This document shows, in pieces, positions 1 to 9,100 of a DNA stretch of 64,000 bases; within the stretch, counting starts at the first letter, position 1, and each line of letters begins with the position of its first letter. The notes beneath the pieces are model-generated. The model did no database searches. It was not told where the DNA came from and was given only the letters and a program-made list of their open reading frames with translations. The DNA is taken from positions 62,001 to 126,000 of the forward strand of contig JAGRGH010000032.1 in assembly GCA_020445605.1 (NCBI GenBank), given 5' to 3'. The translations under genes and the position numbers were made by a program. This DNA comes from Chromatiales bacterium (GTDB taxonomy: Bacteria > Pseudomonadota > Gammaproteobacteria > JAGRGH01).

Positions 1-825
1 GAAGCCGCCCCGGACGAACTGGCTGTGGCGGGTGCGCAGCGTCTGGTCGACGGCCTCGAGCAGTTCCGGATCGGCAAACTCGCCCAGTCGCTGGGTCGCC
101 TTGCCGGCGAAATCCCCGGTGCCGGCGATGATGATTTGCCTTCCGGCCTCGGCCGGCGAACGATCCGACAACAGCGCTAGGCTGCGGCTGTAAAAGCCGC
201 TCGCGCCGCCAGCCAGCATGCCCTGCAACTGCAACAGCACGCCTTCGATGAAGCTCGTCAGGGACTGGTTCGTCGACAGCCGGTTGGAAGACTCGATGAT
301 GTAGAGCAGTCCCTCGCGCGCACGCGCGAGCGCGGCGAGATTTTCGTAATTGCGCAGCGAGGCGACCATCAGCGTGAACAGCTTGGTCGCGGTGAGTTCG
401 GTCTTTTCCTTGTAGTCGTTGATGTCGTAGTCGACGATCACGCGCCGTTCCGGCGCCTGCCCGGGCTGTCCGGTCCTGAGAATCACCCGCGTGAGCGCGC
501 AGTTGTGCTCCTCGCGCAGCCAGCGCACGAGTTCAAGGCCGGCATGCTCGGTCTCCATAACGACGTCGATCAGGGCGACGGCAATATCGTCGTGCCGCTC
601 GAACAGCTCGCGCGCCTCGGCGGCCGAGTAGGCGTGCAATAGATTGAGGCCGACGGCCTTGTACTGGAAATCCGCCAGCGCAAGCCGCGTGACGTCGTGG
701 ATGGACTGATCATCGTCGACGACCAGCACGCGCCACGGCTGCTGGGCATCCGCTTGGCTGCGATCCGAGGCGCCCGCCTCTGGCTCCTCGGCAAAACGGA
801 ACAGTGCTTCGTCGGTCATGGTCAT
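1..825 (-). CDS. Response regulator with REC and DUF3369 domains (3' end outside window)
   Basis: The reading frame is open from an ATG at 823-825 (a second ATG lies two codons further in) to the left edge, so the C-terminus is missing. After a roughly 30-residue linker comes a receiver domain with the acidic cluster in WRVLVVDDDQ, a phosphorylatable Asp in VALIDVVM and a conserved Lys in NDYKEKTE. A DUF3369 region follows (NYENLAALARAREGLLYII). In this family DUF3369 is often followed by an HD-GYP or other output domain, which would lie outside the window. The gene starts only 13 bases after the stop of the histidine kinase at 839-2620, so the two are probably one operon and a cognate pair. 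The family assignment is firm; the output is unknown because the end is missing. Confidence 0.85.
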   Translation of the reverse strand, partial: MTMTDEALFRFAEEPEAGASDRSQADAQQPWRVLVVDDDQSIHDVTRLALADFQYKAVGLNLLHAYSAAEARELFERHDDIAVALIDVVMETEHAGLELVRWLREEHNCALTRVILRTGQPGQAPERRVIVDYDINDYKEKTELTATKLFTLMVASLRNYENLAALARAREGLLYIIESSNRLSTNQSLTSFIEGVLLQLQGMLAGGASGFYSRSLALLSDRSPAEAGRQIIIAGTGDFAGKATQRLGEFADPELLEAVDQTLRTRHSQFVRGGF

Positions 826-838
826 CGTTCTCTCGTTG

Positions 839-2620
839 TCAGGTCTGCCGGGCCGTGCGCTGTTCGAGCCGCTGGGGCATGTGGACCCGGAAGCCGGCGC
901 CGTACGGACATTCGACCGCATCAAGCAGCCGAATCCCGCCTCCCAACGGGCCGGTCACCAGATTGTAGACCACACTCAGGCCAAGTCCACTGCCGCCGCG
1001 GCCGCGGGCGGTCGTGAAGAACGGTTCGAAGACCAGCGAGCGGTGTTCGGCCGGGATGCCGCGGCCGTTGTCGCGGTAGTCGAGCACGACCTCGCCGGGG
1101 CGGCCGATGTACGCTCGCATCTCGATGCGCCGGCTCGCGCTGTCGTCGTCCCAGGCGTGGGTCAGCGAGTTCGTCACGAAGTTCGTGACGACCTGCGCGA
1201 GCGCGCCCGGCACGCTGTGCAGGCGGATGCCGGGCGTGCAGTCGACGACCAGCTCGATCGGCGAGCGCTTCAGCTGCGGCTTGAGGTTCAGCAGGACCTC
1301 GTCAAGGTAGCCGCACAGATCGAATTCGCGCGGCGCCTCGCTGGCCTGATCCACCGCGACGCGCTTGAAGCTGCCGATGATGGTCGCGGCGCGGTCCAGA
1401 TTGCGCAGCACGATGCCGGCGGCCTCGTCGGCGGAGTTAAAAAAGCCATACAGATCCGAGCGTTTCATGTCGCCCTGGTCGGCGTGCGCGCGCAGGCCGG
1501 CAATCTGCTCGCGCAGCACCGAGGCGGCCGTCACGCCGGAACCGATCGGGGTGTTGATCTCATGCGCGACACCGGCGACCAGCCCGCCGAGCGAGGCGAG
1601 CTTGTCGGCCTCCACCAGTTCGGCTTGCAAACGCTTCTGCTCTTCGAGCGCGCGGCGCAGGGCGCTGTTGCCGTCCGCCAGCGCGAATTCGGCCATCTGG
1701 CGTCGGTGCTCCTCGCGCAACAGCACGACAGTGAGTCCGGCGCCCAGGGCCGCGATCAGGAAAAACACCAGCGCGGCATCGCCGATCAGCCGCCAGCGCT
1801 GTTCGAAGTAGATCGCCTCCGAGACCAAGTCCACCAGCAGCCAGCGGGTACCGGCGATCTCGGCACTCGCGGCGGCGGTTGCGAGTTCGGCCTCAGTCAG
1901 CCGGATCGCCTCGCCCAGCTGGTCGCGCCCACCGCTGGCCGTGACCTCGATCAGGGTCGGATCGTCGTTGCGCACGATCGCGAGCCGGTGATCCGGCACC
2001 TGACCGGCGGCCAGCACGCGCGCGATGTCGTCGAGCCCAAAGCTGACCATGAAGACAAAGGCTGAAACGTCCGGCGTGGCCCCGATCCGCACGGGAAGGT
2101 CAAAGTGATAGCGCTCGCCATTCGGGTGGACGAACACCTGGTAGGCGTTGTCCAGCATGGCGAACGAATGCACGTCGCGGGCGCAGACCTCGCCGACCAC
2201 GCCGTCGAAGTCGTCGAGCCGGATGACGCCCCGGCCGTCGGCGACAGTGAAGGCGAAACGGCCCGGGAAATGCCGGTCGAGGTCCTTTGCGATCGCATCC
2301 CTCAGCGGATCGGCATCCGGGGTCGCAAGCAGGGCGGAGATCGCCGCGCGACGGTCCTCGGCGAAGGTCTGCACCGAGCGGCGGTGGCTGGCGATCAGAA
2401 ACCCGACCTCGTCGGCCGTCGCCGCGACCGAAGTGGCGGCCAGACGTGCCTGATTGGCGCGAAAGTCGTCGAGCCGCTGGCTGGTCGTCCACGCCAGCAG
2501 CAGCCCGGTAAAGACCAGCGCGGCGATGTACAGCAACAGGGGGTGCGTTGCCCGCGCGCCCCGGCGTGAGGGGCGTGCCTCGCCCTGGACGGAATCGGTT
2601 TCGCTGGTGGTCTCGTTCAT
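839..2620 (-). CDS. Membrane-bound sensor histidine kinase
   Basis: A 593-residue kinase. I chose the ATG at 2620 (MNETTSETDS) rather than upstream in-frame starts, because the first membrane helix (about residues 27-45) then has normal position and the upstream codons overlap the divergent gene's control region. An extracytoplasmic sensor region (about 46-275) and a second helix (about 277-301) follow. A short coiled coil leads to a HisKA domain with the phosphoacceptor in GVAHEINTP (His353). The HATPase domain shows NGRGIP and GGSGLGLSVV. The product should autophosphorylate on an unknown signal and pass phosphate to the regulator 13 bases downstream. The 139-base gap to the divergent gene at 2760 probably carries both promoters; I see no convincing consensus apart from a TATTCT at 2695-2700 for the plus strand. 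Confidence 0.9.
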   Translation of the reverse strand: MNETTSETDSVQGEARPSRRGARATHPLLLYIAALVFTGLLLAWTTSQRLDDFRANQARLAATSVAATADEVGFLIASHRRSVQTFAEDRRAAISALLATPDADPLRDAIAKDLDRHFPGRFAFTVADGRGVIRLDDFDGVVGEVCARDVHSFAMLDNAYQVFVHPNGERYHFDLPVRIGATPDVSAFVFMVSFGLDDIARVLAAGQVPDHRLAIVRNDDPTLIEVTASGGRDQLGEAIRLTEAELATAAASAEIAGTRWLLVDLVSEAIYFEQRWRLIGDAALVFFLIAALGAGLTVVLLREEHRRQMAEFALADGNSALRRALEEQKRLQAELVEADKLASLGGLVAGVAHEINTPIGSGVTAASVLREQIAGLRAHADQGDMKRSDLYGFFNSADEAAGIVLRNLDRAATIIGSFKRVAVDQASEAPREFDLCGYLDEVLLNLKPQLKRSPIELVVDCTPGIRLHSVPGALAQVVTNFVTNSLTHAWDDDSASRRIEMRAYIGRPGEVVLDYRDNGRGIPAEHRSLVFEPFFTTARGRGGSGLGLSVVYNLVTGPLGGGIRLLDAVECPYGAGFRVHMPQRLEQRTARQT

Positions 2621-2759
2621 GCGTGGCCACAGAGTCTGACGAGCGGCGCTGCGGCGAGCAACTTCGCAAAACTGGCGCGCCGCCGGCTTAGTGCTATTCT
2701 TCGGCCTACAAACGCGCGATCGGACGAGCCCACGCGCGCCGAAGGGGAACAAATCGTCC

Positions 2760-3533
2760 ATGCAGCTTCGATTTCTGGGTACCGGCGCCGCATTCTGCAT
2801 GTCGCCGGACAATTTCCAGTCGAACCTCCTGTTGACCAGCCCGGGCGGGCGAAGGCTTCTGATCGACTGCGGAACGGACATCCGTTTTGCACTGCGCCAC
2901 GCCGGGATTGCGGTCGCGGCCGTCACCGACATCTATATCTCGCACCTGCACGCCGATCATGTCGGCGGGCTCGAGTACATGGGCTTTTTCAACCGTTTCG
3001 GTACCGACCGCGGACCACTGCCGCTGTATATCTGCGAATCCATCGCGGACGCGCTGTGGGGCGAGTCGCTGGCGGCCGGCATGCAGGTAACCTCGGGGCA
3101 CGACAGCGCACTGGCCGACTACTTCGACGAGCGCAAGGTGGCGCCGGACGGCCATTTCGTCTGGGAAGGCATGGAGATGCATCTGGTTCCGACGCGACAC
3201 GTCGTCGGCGACAAGCGCGTGATGCACAGCTACGGCCTGGCGTTTCGCATGGACGGCAAGTCGGTCTACTTCACCGCCGACACCCGCTACTGTTATGACG
3301 ACCCTGTGGTCCGGCCCTACATGGATGCCGCGGACGTCATCTTCCACGACTGCGAAACGACCGATTACGTCACCGGCGTGCATGCGCACTTCGACGAACT
3401 CGCGGCGATGCCCGCGAAGATCCGCAGAAAGACCTGGCTCTACCACTACGACGACGGCACGCTGCCCGATGCAAAGGCCGCCGGTTTCATCGGCTACGTC
3501 GAGCGCGGCCAGCAGTTCGACTTCAGCAGTTGA
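2760..3533 (+). CDS. Metallo-beta-lactamase-fold hydrolase (RNase Z-like group)
   Basis: A 257-residue protein starting MQLRFLGTGAAF; this ATG is preferred over one 69 bases upstream because it begins directly at the first beta strand of the fold. The metal-binding signature is complete: SHLHADHVGG (HxHxDH), a later His in VPTRHVVG, an Asp in FTADTRY and a His in FHDCET. The arrangement resembles RNase Z and related cyclic-nucleotide phosphodiesterase-like members, but substrate cannot be told from sequence. The stop codon is two bases before the ATG of the receiver-cyclase gene, so the two are co-translated. A phosphodiesterase role against the cyclase product would fit that pairing but is inference. 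Confidence 0.8.
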   Translation: MQLRFLGTGAAFCMSPDNFQSNLLLTSPGGRRLLIDCGTDIRFALRHAGIAVAAVTDIYISHLHADHVGGLEYMGFFNRFGTDRGPLPLYICESIADALWGESLAAGMQVTSGHDSALADYFDERKVAPDGHFVWEGMEMHLVPTRHVVGDKRVMHSYGLAFRMDGKSVYFTADTRYCYDDPVVRPYMDAADVIFHDCETTDYVTGVHAHFDELAAMPAKIRRKTWLYHYDDGTLPDAKAAGFIGYVERGQQFDFSS

Positions 3534-3535
3534 CC

Positions 3536-5305
3536 ATGAGCAAAGACGATACCGCCGGTTCCGTGCTCGTCACCCAGGAGCAGATCTCCAAGCTCCGCCA
3601 CGACCTGCGCACACCGATCAACCAGATCATCGGCTACAACGAGCTGGTGCAGGAGGTCGCGGCCGATTCCGGCTATGAGGACATCGACTCCGACCTGGAA
3701 CGCGTCAACAATGCCGCGCGCGCGCTGCTCGACCGTCTCGAGCACTGCATGGCGGACCTGCTGCGCGCCAGCCAGAAGCCGGACGAGATCGACACGGTCA
3801 ACCAGCCCCAGGCCGGCACCGAGGGCGAACCCACGCCAGTCGTGGATTTCACGCCGCCCAAGCTGCAACCGCATGCGCCGGCCACCGACCCGAACGCCGA
3901 GCCGGCCTATGTGCTGGTCGTCGACGACAACGAGGCCAACCGCGACATGCTCTCGCGCCGGCTCGAACGCCAAGGCTACCGCGTCGCCACCGCCAATGAC
4001 GGCTACGAGGCGCTGGAGGCGATCGATCACGAGAATTTCGATGCCGTGCTGCTCGACGTCATGATGCCCGGCATCAGCGGGCTGGAAGTGCTGCACAAGG
4101 TGCGCGCGGAACGCGACATGACGGATCTGCCGATCATCATGGCGACCGCGCAGAACGCCAGCGAGGACATCGTGCGCGCGCTTGATCTCGGCGCCAACGA
4201 CTACGTGACCAAACCGATCGACTTCCCGGTCGTCATCGCGCGCCTACAGACGCACCTGCGGCTGAAGGCCGCGGCCGAGGAGATCCGTCAGCTCGCCGCC
4301 GACCTCGAGCGCGGCAAGCAGTTCGTGCGCAGCGTGTTCGGTCGTTATCTCAGCGACGACATCGTCGAGAATCTGCTCGACCAGCCGGCCGGCCTGCAGC
4401 TCGGCGGTCGCAGCGAGGAAGTCACGGTATTGATGAGCGACCTGCGCGGGTTCTCGTCGATGTCCGAACAGCTGCCGCCCGAGCGCGTGGTCAAGCTGCT
4501 CAATCACTATCTCGGCGCGATGACCGAGATCATCCAGGCCCACGGCGGCACGATCGACGAGTTCATCGGCGACGCGATCCTGGTCATTTTCGGCGCACCG
4601 AATGCCATGCCCGACCATGCCGAGCGCGCCGTCGCCTGCGCGCTGGCCATGCAGCTCGGCATGGATGCGGTGAACGCCGAGAACCGGCGCATGGACCTGC
4701 CGGTGATCGAAATGGGCATCGGCATCCATTCCGGACCCGTGGTGGTCGGCAACATCGGCTCGGAGAAGCGCGCGAAGTACGGCGTGGTCGGCCGCACCGT
4801 GAATCTGGCCGCGCGCGTGGAGTCCTATACGATCGGCGGGCAGATCCTGGTCGCCGACGACACCGTGCAGCAGATCCAGAGCAAGCTCGCGCTGAGCGGC
4901 TCGACGCAGGTGTCGCCCAAGGGCTGCCGCGGTTCACTCATGATTCACAGCGTACGCGGGATCGGCGGTGTCTATCAGCGCTATCTGCCCTACCAGGACA
5001 ACAAGCTCGACAGTCTGGGCACGCCGATCGGGCTGATGCTCGGCACGCTCGACGGGGTCAACGTGCCGGTACTGCATGCGGCGGGTTCGCTGGTCGGCCG
5101 TTCCGAGCGCGAGGTCGAGATCCTGCTGATCGACGCCGAACTGCAGCTGCTAACCAATGTCGCCTTCGAGATGGCGGACCCGGCACCGGCCGATCGCTGT
5201 TACGCGAAGGTAATCTGGATCGACCAGCGCGACGCCAAGCGCGGCATCCTGCGGCTGTCGTCGGTGCCGGACCCGGCGCGGGCGTGGATCGACGCCGCCG
5301 GCTGA
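3536..5305 (+). CDS. Receiver-coupled class III adenylate/guanylate cyclase with N-terminal HisKA-like helix pair
   Basis: Starts at ATG 3536 (MSKDDTAGS); a TTG two codons earlier overlaps the preceding stop. Residues about 15-90 look like a dimerisation/phosphoacceptor helix pair (KLRHDLRTPINQIIGYNEL, an H-box), but no HATPase domain follows. A receiver domain occupies about 125-245 (VLVVDDNEANRDM, LLDVMMPG, TKPIDFP). A coiled linker leads to a class III cyclase domain (about 300-470) with VLMSDLRGFSSMSE and GDAILVIFG, which carry the two metal-binding Asp, then KYGVVGRTVNLAARVES. The last 90 residues include a PilZ-like beta segment, uncertain. The protein should make cAMP or cGMP under phosphorelay control; nucleotide specificity is not assigned. 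It follows the metallo-beta-lactamase gene with a two-base gap. Its receiver closely resembles the free receiver at 6192-6566. Confidence 0.88.
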   Translation: MSKDDTAGSVLVTQEQISKLRHDLRTPINQIIGYNELVQEVAADSGYEDIDSDLERVNNAARALLDRLEHCMADLLRASQKPDEIDTVNQPQAGTEGEPTPVVDFTPPKLQPHAPATDPNAEPAYVLVVDDNEANRDMLSRRLERQGYRVATANDGYEALEAIDHENFDAVLLDVMMPGISGLEVLHKVRAERDMTDLPIIMATAQNASEDIVRALDLGANDYVTKPIDFPVVIARLQTHLRLKAAAEEIRQLAADLERGKQFVRSVFGRYLSDDIVENLLDQPAGLQLGGRSEEVTVLMSDLRGFSSMSEQLPPERVVKLLNHYLGAMTEIIQAHGGTIDEFIGDAILVIFGAPNAMPDHAERAVACALAMQLGMDAVNAENRRMDLPVIEMGIGIHSGPVVVGNIGSEKRAKYGVVGRTVNLAARVESYTIGGQILVADDTVQQIQSKLALSGSTQVSPKGCRGSLMIHSVRGIGGVYQRYLPYQDNKLDSLGTPIGLMLGTLDGVNVPVLHAAGSLVGRSEREVEILLIDAELQLLTNVAFEMADPAPADRCYAKVIWIDQRDAKRGILRLSSVPDPARAWIDAAG

Positions 5306-5498
5306 GGAACGCCCATGTGCTGAGGGAAACCCTGAAATGTTCGGAAGCGCCCCGGTCGCTCGATCCGCGGCGGCGCACCGAAACCATGCGTCGTACAGCC
5401 CAGCGAATAAATCGACCTGAACAGTAGGCAACACACCGTTCGCGGTGGAGAATAGACCGCCTGTTCGCCACGCGCCCGAATCTGCCGGAGACCCAGCC

Positions 5499-6152
5499 TT
5501 GAAACCGATCATCCCGATTCTCGTATCCGCCGGCCTTGTCGCACTGACGGGCTGTGTCAGCAACCCGGAACAGGGCGGCAGCGCCGCGCCCGCCGCCGCC
5601 GGGGCCGCCGTCAGCGCGGCACAGTCCTCGCAGAATCTGCGCAACGCGCAGAAGCTCGTCAGCGAGAAAAAGTACACCGAGGCGCTGGCGGCCTACGAAG
5701 AGGTCACGCGCGAGAAGGTCTCCATCGAGCACGAGTCCTCGGCCCTGCTCGGGCGCGTGATGATTCTCAGCGGCAACCCGAACTCCAAGGAATACAGTCC
5801 GAAACTCGCCGAGAGCCTAGCGAAGATCATGCGCTCACTGGCGGTCAAGGACGACAACCCCGTGCTGTTCGAACTCACGCGTGCGGCCGAACAGCACCTG
5901 CGCGATCAGCGCCGCGTCGGCGAACTGACCAAGGGCATCAGCCAGATCAAGGCCTCGATCCCGAAGGAGCCGGGCACGAAGGCGACCGAAACCAAGGCCA
6001 GCGCCAGCGTCAGCGACCAGATCGAGGCGACCATCACCGAGCTGCAGGCGCGGGTTGGCGAACTCGAAGAGCAGAATTCGAACCTCCAGGTCGAGCTCGA
6101 ACGCAAGGAACTGGCCCTGCAGCGCCTGAAGGCCGTCACCATCGGCCGCTGA
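5499..6152 (+). CDS. Coiled-coil lipoprotein of unknown function
   Basis: I place the start at TTG 5499, eight bases after GGAG at 5487-5490. This gives a clean lipoprotein signal, MKPIIPILVSAGLVALTGC, with lipobox LTGC. An upstream ATG at 5445 would add 18 residues ahead of the signal and is disfavoured. The mature part is Ala/Ser-rich, then has a helical repeat-like segment (LVSEKKYTEALAAYEEV, TPR-like), and ends in a coiled coil of about 50 residues with heptad spacing (IEATITELQARVGELEEQN). A periplasmic, membrane-anchored scaffold or sensor is plausible. It is convergent with the receiver gene, and a GC hairpin separates them. I do not recognise a named family. Confidence 0.75.
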   Translation: MKPIIPILVSAGLVALTGCVSNPEQGGSAAPAAAGAAVSAAQSSQNLRNAQKLVSEKKYTEALAAYEEVTREKVSIEHESSALLGRVMILSGNPNSKEYSPKLAESLAKIMRSLAVKDDNPVLFELTRAAEQHLRDQRRVGELTKGISQIKASIPKEPGTKATETKASASVSDQIEATITELQARVGELEEQNSNLQVELERKELALQRLKAVTIGR

Positions 6153-6160
6153 AACCAATG

Positions 6161-6180
6161 CCGCCCGCGGTTGCGGGCGG
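6161..6180. terminator. GC-rich hairpin between convergent genes
   Basis: A perfect stem, CCGCCCGC, loop GGTT, then GCGGGCGG. It lies nine bases after the lipoprotein stop and eleven before the end of the convergent receiver gene. There is no strong T-run on either side, so it may act as a bidirectional terminator or an mRNA-end stabiliser. Confidence 0.6.
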
Positions 6181-6191
6181 AATACTTGGCG

Positions 6192-6566
6192 TCAGCCGGC
6201 GCCGGCGCCGATCAGCTTGTCGATCTTCTCGAGCAGCCGCTTGAGTTCGATCGGCTTGGTGTCGTAATCGTCACAACCCGCCGCCAGGGCCTTTTCGCGG
6301 TCCTCGGCCATCGCGTGCGCGGTCAGCGCGATGATCCGCAGCCCGGCTGTGGCCGGATCGGCCCGCAGCCGCCGCGTGGCCTCCCAGCCGTCGACTACCG
6401 GCAGGCTCATGTCCATCAGCACCACGTCCGGTGCAATGCTCTGGGCCAGGTCGATGCCCTGCTGTCCATCGACGGCCATCACGACCTCGTGGCCCTTGCG
6501 TTCGAGTCGGCGCGACAGCATGTCGCGGTTCATCTCGTTGTCTTCCACGAGCAGGATCTTCGCCAT
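6192..6566 (-). CDS. Single-domain response regulator (CheY/DivK-like)
   Basis: A 124-residue stand-alone receiver with no output domain: MAKILLVEDNEMNRDMLSRR, the phosphoacceptor Asp in VVLMDMSLP, a Thr in ITALTAH-like context (IIALTAHAMA) and Lys in DTKPIELKR. It starts 11 bases after the stop of the large hybrid kinase at 6578-8998, so it is probably co-transcribed and acts as the phosphoryl carrier for it. Its first 25 residues are almost the same as the receiver inside the cyclase at 3536-5305 (DNExNRDMLSRRLER), which suggests recent duplication or a shared partner. Confidence 0.9.
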   Translation of the reverse strand: MAKILLVEDNEMNRDMLSRRLERKGHEVVMAVDGQQGIDLAQSIAPDVVLMDMSLPVVDGWEATRRLRADPATAGLRIIALTAHAMAEDREKALAAGCDDYDTKPIELKRLLEKIDKLIGAGAG

Positions 6567-6577
6567 TTCTAACTCCG

Positions 6578-8998
6578 CTATTCGTTGCCCGCGCCGTTGG
6601 CGCGGTCGATTGCACGCCGCAGGCGCGCGCTTACAGACTGCATCAGGGTCTCGCGATCGAGCTGGTCCTTGCTGATGACCTGTTCGACCCGCCCCTTGAG
6701 CCGGTCATGGTCTTCGCTCGACAGGTCCATCGAGGTGATCACGACCACCGGAATCTCGCGCCATTCAGGCTTGGACTGCAAATTCTCCAGAAATTCAAAT
6801 CCGTCCATCACCGGCATCAGAAGGTCGGTGAGGATCAGGTCAAAGGTCTTCTTCTTGTTAAGCAAATCCAGTGCCAAGTGGCCGTTCTCGGCGCCGGTGA
6901 CGCGGCAGTTCTCGCGCTCGAGCGCCCGGATGACCATGCGTCGCTGCGATTCCTCATCCTCGACCACGAGGATGTTGGAACTGGTCACGGCCGGCAGCAC
7001 GCGCCGCAGGGTCTCGGCCAGACGCTGCTGATCGATCGGCTTGGTGAGGTACTCGGCGACGCCCCAGCTGACGCCGGCATCGGCCTCGTCGAGCATGCTC
7101 GCGAGGATCACCGGGATGTCGCAGGTGCGCGTGTCCGCTTTCAGTGCATTGAGCACCGCCCAGCCGTTCATGCCGGGCATGATCAGGTCCAGCGTGATCG
7201 CATCGGGCTGTTCGGCACGCGCGAGTTCCAAGCCGCGCTCGCCGCCCTGCGCGACGATGACCCGGTAGCCGTCACGCGACAGGTAACGGCTTTCGAGCTG
7301 CAGAACGGCCGGGTCGTCGTCGATGACCAGCACCGTCGGCAGCCGGTCGCCGCTCGCCGAGGTCACGGCCATGGCAGGCGCCGCGGCCGCGTCACCGGAC
7401 CCGGGCGGCGCCGCCGCACTCGCCTCCTGCGCGCTCGGCTCGCCGGCGATCTCGGCCGGAATCTCGAGCGTGAAGGTCGTGCCCTTGCCGGCAATGCTGG
7501 TGGCGGTGATGTCGCCGCCCATCATGCGCGCGAACTTGCGGCTGATCGCCAGCCCCAGGCCGGTGCCGCCGTACTTGCGGGTCGTGGAGCTGTCGGCCTG
7601 AGTGAACGCCTCGAACACCTTGCCGAGCTGCTCCTCGGTCATGCCGATGCCGGTATCGATGACGCGGAACACGACACGGTCGCCAGTGTTTGCATCTCCG
7701 GGCAGGCGCTCGGTCTGCAGGGTGATCGTGCCTTCCGAGGTGAACTTGCAGGCATTGCTCAGCAGGTTCATCAGGATCTGCCGGACCTTGGTCTGGTCCG
7801 ATGACATCTGGCCGATGGTTTCCAGCCCGTCGGCAACGATCTTGTTGCTGTTCTTGTCGACCAGCGGCTGCACGGTGGTCAGGACGTCCTGGATCAGCTC
7901 CTTTGCATCGAAGTCTTCGGCAAACAGGGTCATGCGACCGGCCTCGATCTTGGACAGATCGAGCACGTCGTTGATCAGGGCCAGCAGGTGCTTGCCGGCG
8001 GCGCGGATTTTGACCAGGTCCTTGCTGAAGTCCTCCAGCCCGTCGTCCTCGGCATCCTCGATGAGCATCTCGCTGTAACCGATGATCGCGTTCATCGGCG
8101 TGCGCAGTTCGTGGCTCATGTTCGCGAGGAACGCGCTCTTGGCCGAATTCGCCGCATCCGCACGCGCCTTCTCGTCGCCGGCCTCGCGCAGGGCGCGCCC
8201 GAGTGCAACGGCCATGTCATTGAAGGTGGAGGCCAGCAGGCCCATCTCATCGCGATTGCGCACCTGGATGCGGTGCAGCAGATCGCCGGTGCCGATGCGC
8301 CGCGCACCGTTGGCGAGTTCGTCTAGCGAACTGCCGACATAGCGGATGATGCGCAAGCCCAGCGCCGCAGCAATCAGCACCGTGATGACGAACACCGCGC
8401 CGCCGACTTTTGCGACGAACCCGCGCGAATCGGCGATATCCTTCGCGGCAGTCTCGGCACGCGCCGACTGTCGGTCGACCAGCGCGCTGAGCTGGTCGGC
8501 AACCTGTGGAAAGCGGTCGGACAGAGGCAGGTCAACGGGCGGAGCAATCGATTTCCGACCCGAATCCTGCTGCGGCCGGGGATTGACCGCCTCTTCGCTG
8601 GGCCAGTCGACGTACTCGCGCCAGCGCGCAACGAGTTCCAGCCCCTCGCTGCTCAGCGTCTTCAGCGCATCGCGGTCTTCGGTGCTTTCGGCGCCGGCCA
8701 GGGAGTTGAACATCGCGCCGAGTTGATCCATGCGCTGGAGCATGTCGCGCCGTTCGCGCTCCGAGGTCAGACCCGATTCGCCGGTCACGCGCAGGGCCTC
8801 GATCACGCGCAGTTCCTTGAAACGGCGCTCGATGGCCTGCTGCAGACGCGTGGCATGCAGCTGTGAACTGATGGCGCTCTCCATGCCGGCCACGCCCTTT
8901 TTGTTCACGTGACCGCCCCAGAGGAACACGGCAACGTTCAGGGCGAACAGGCCCAGGATCGCAACGAGGGTCAGGGTCAGGCGTACACGCAGGGTCAT
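6578..8998 (-). CDS. Hybrid sensor histidine kinase with HAMP and two C-terminal receiver domains
   Basis: An 806-residue protein starting at ATG 8998 ([11 protein letters not shown]). Domains in order: membrane helix (about 7-27), a mostly helical periplasmic region, a second helix near 180-200, HAMP, a HisKA domain with [19 protein letters not shown], a HATPase domain with [10 protein letters not shown] and [11 protein letters not shown], an Ala/Pro linker, a first receiver ([30 protein letters not shown]) and a second receiver ([22 protein letters not shown]). The second receiver's usual Lys region reads QVISKDQLD, slightly divergent. A phosphorelay from His to internal receivers and on to the free receiver 11 bases downstream is likely. 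The gene lies about 100 bases after the RND transporter on the same strand; whether they share a transcript is unclear. Confidence 0.9.
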   Translation of the reverse strand: MTLRVRLTLTLVAILGLFALNVAVFLWGGHVNKKGVAGMESAISSQLHATRLQQAIERRFKELRVIEALRVTGESGLTSERERRDMLQRMDQLGAMFNSLAGAESTEDRDALKTLSSEGLELVARWREYVDWPSEEAVNPRPQQDSGRKSIAPPVDLPLSDRFPQVADQLSALVDRQSARAETAAKDIADSRGFVAKVGGAVFVITVLIAAALGLRIIRYVGSSLDELANGARRIGTGDLLHRIQVRNRDEMGLLASTFNDMAVALGRALREAGDEKARADAANSAKSAFLANMSHELRTPMNAIIGYSEMLIEDAEDDGLEDFSKDLVKIRAAGKHLLALINDVLDLSKIEAGRMTLFAEDFDAKELIQDVLTTVQPLVDKNSNKIVADGLETIGQMSSDQTKVRQILMNLLSNACKFTSEGTITLQTERLPGDANTGDRVVFRVIDTGIGMTEEQLGKVFEAFTQADSSTTRKYGGTGLGLAISRKFARMMGGDITATSIAGKGTTFTLEIPAEIAGEPSAQEASAAAPPGSGDAAAAPAMAVTSASGDRLPTVLVIDDDPAVLQLESRYLSRDGYRVIVAQGGERGLELARAEQPDAITLDLIMPGMNGWAVLNALKADTRTCDIPVILASMLDEADAGVSWGVAEYLTKPIDQQRLAETLRRVLPAVTSSNILVVEDEESQRRMVIRALERENCRVTGAENGHLALDLLNKKKTFDLILTDLLMPVMDGFEFLENLQSKPEWREIPVVVITSMDLSSEDHDRLKGRVEQVISKDQLDRETLMQSVSARLRRAIDRANGAGNE

Positions 8999-9100
8999 GG
9001 CGATGGCTCCGGCGGCCGCAGGCGCGGTCGCCCCAGTGTACTGAGCAGGGTCGCCGCGCGCACGCGCGCAACGACGACGCATGACAATCTACCGTGCGGT

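Noticed and set aside
818-2065. Long plus-strand open frame opposite the histidine kinase
   Set aside because: It is antisense to clear HisKA/HATPase coding sequence and has no recognisable domain; long antisense frames are expected in high-GC DNA.
5321-5345. Another family B hairpin (GGGAAACCCTGAA)
   Set aside because: Only one arm resembles the family; the inverse arm and the following conserved block are missing.
6431-7804. 457-codon plus-strand frame opposite the hybrid kinase
   Set aside because: It is antisense to two well-conserved receiver and HATPase domains, and its product is Arg/His-rich without motifs.
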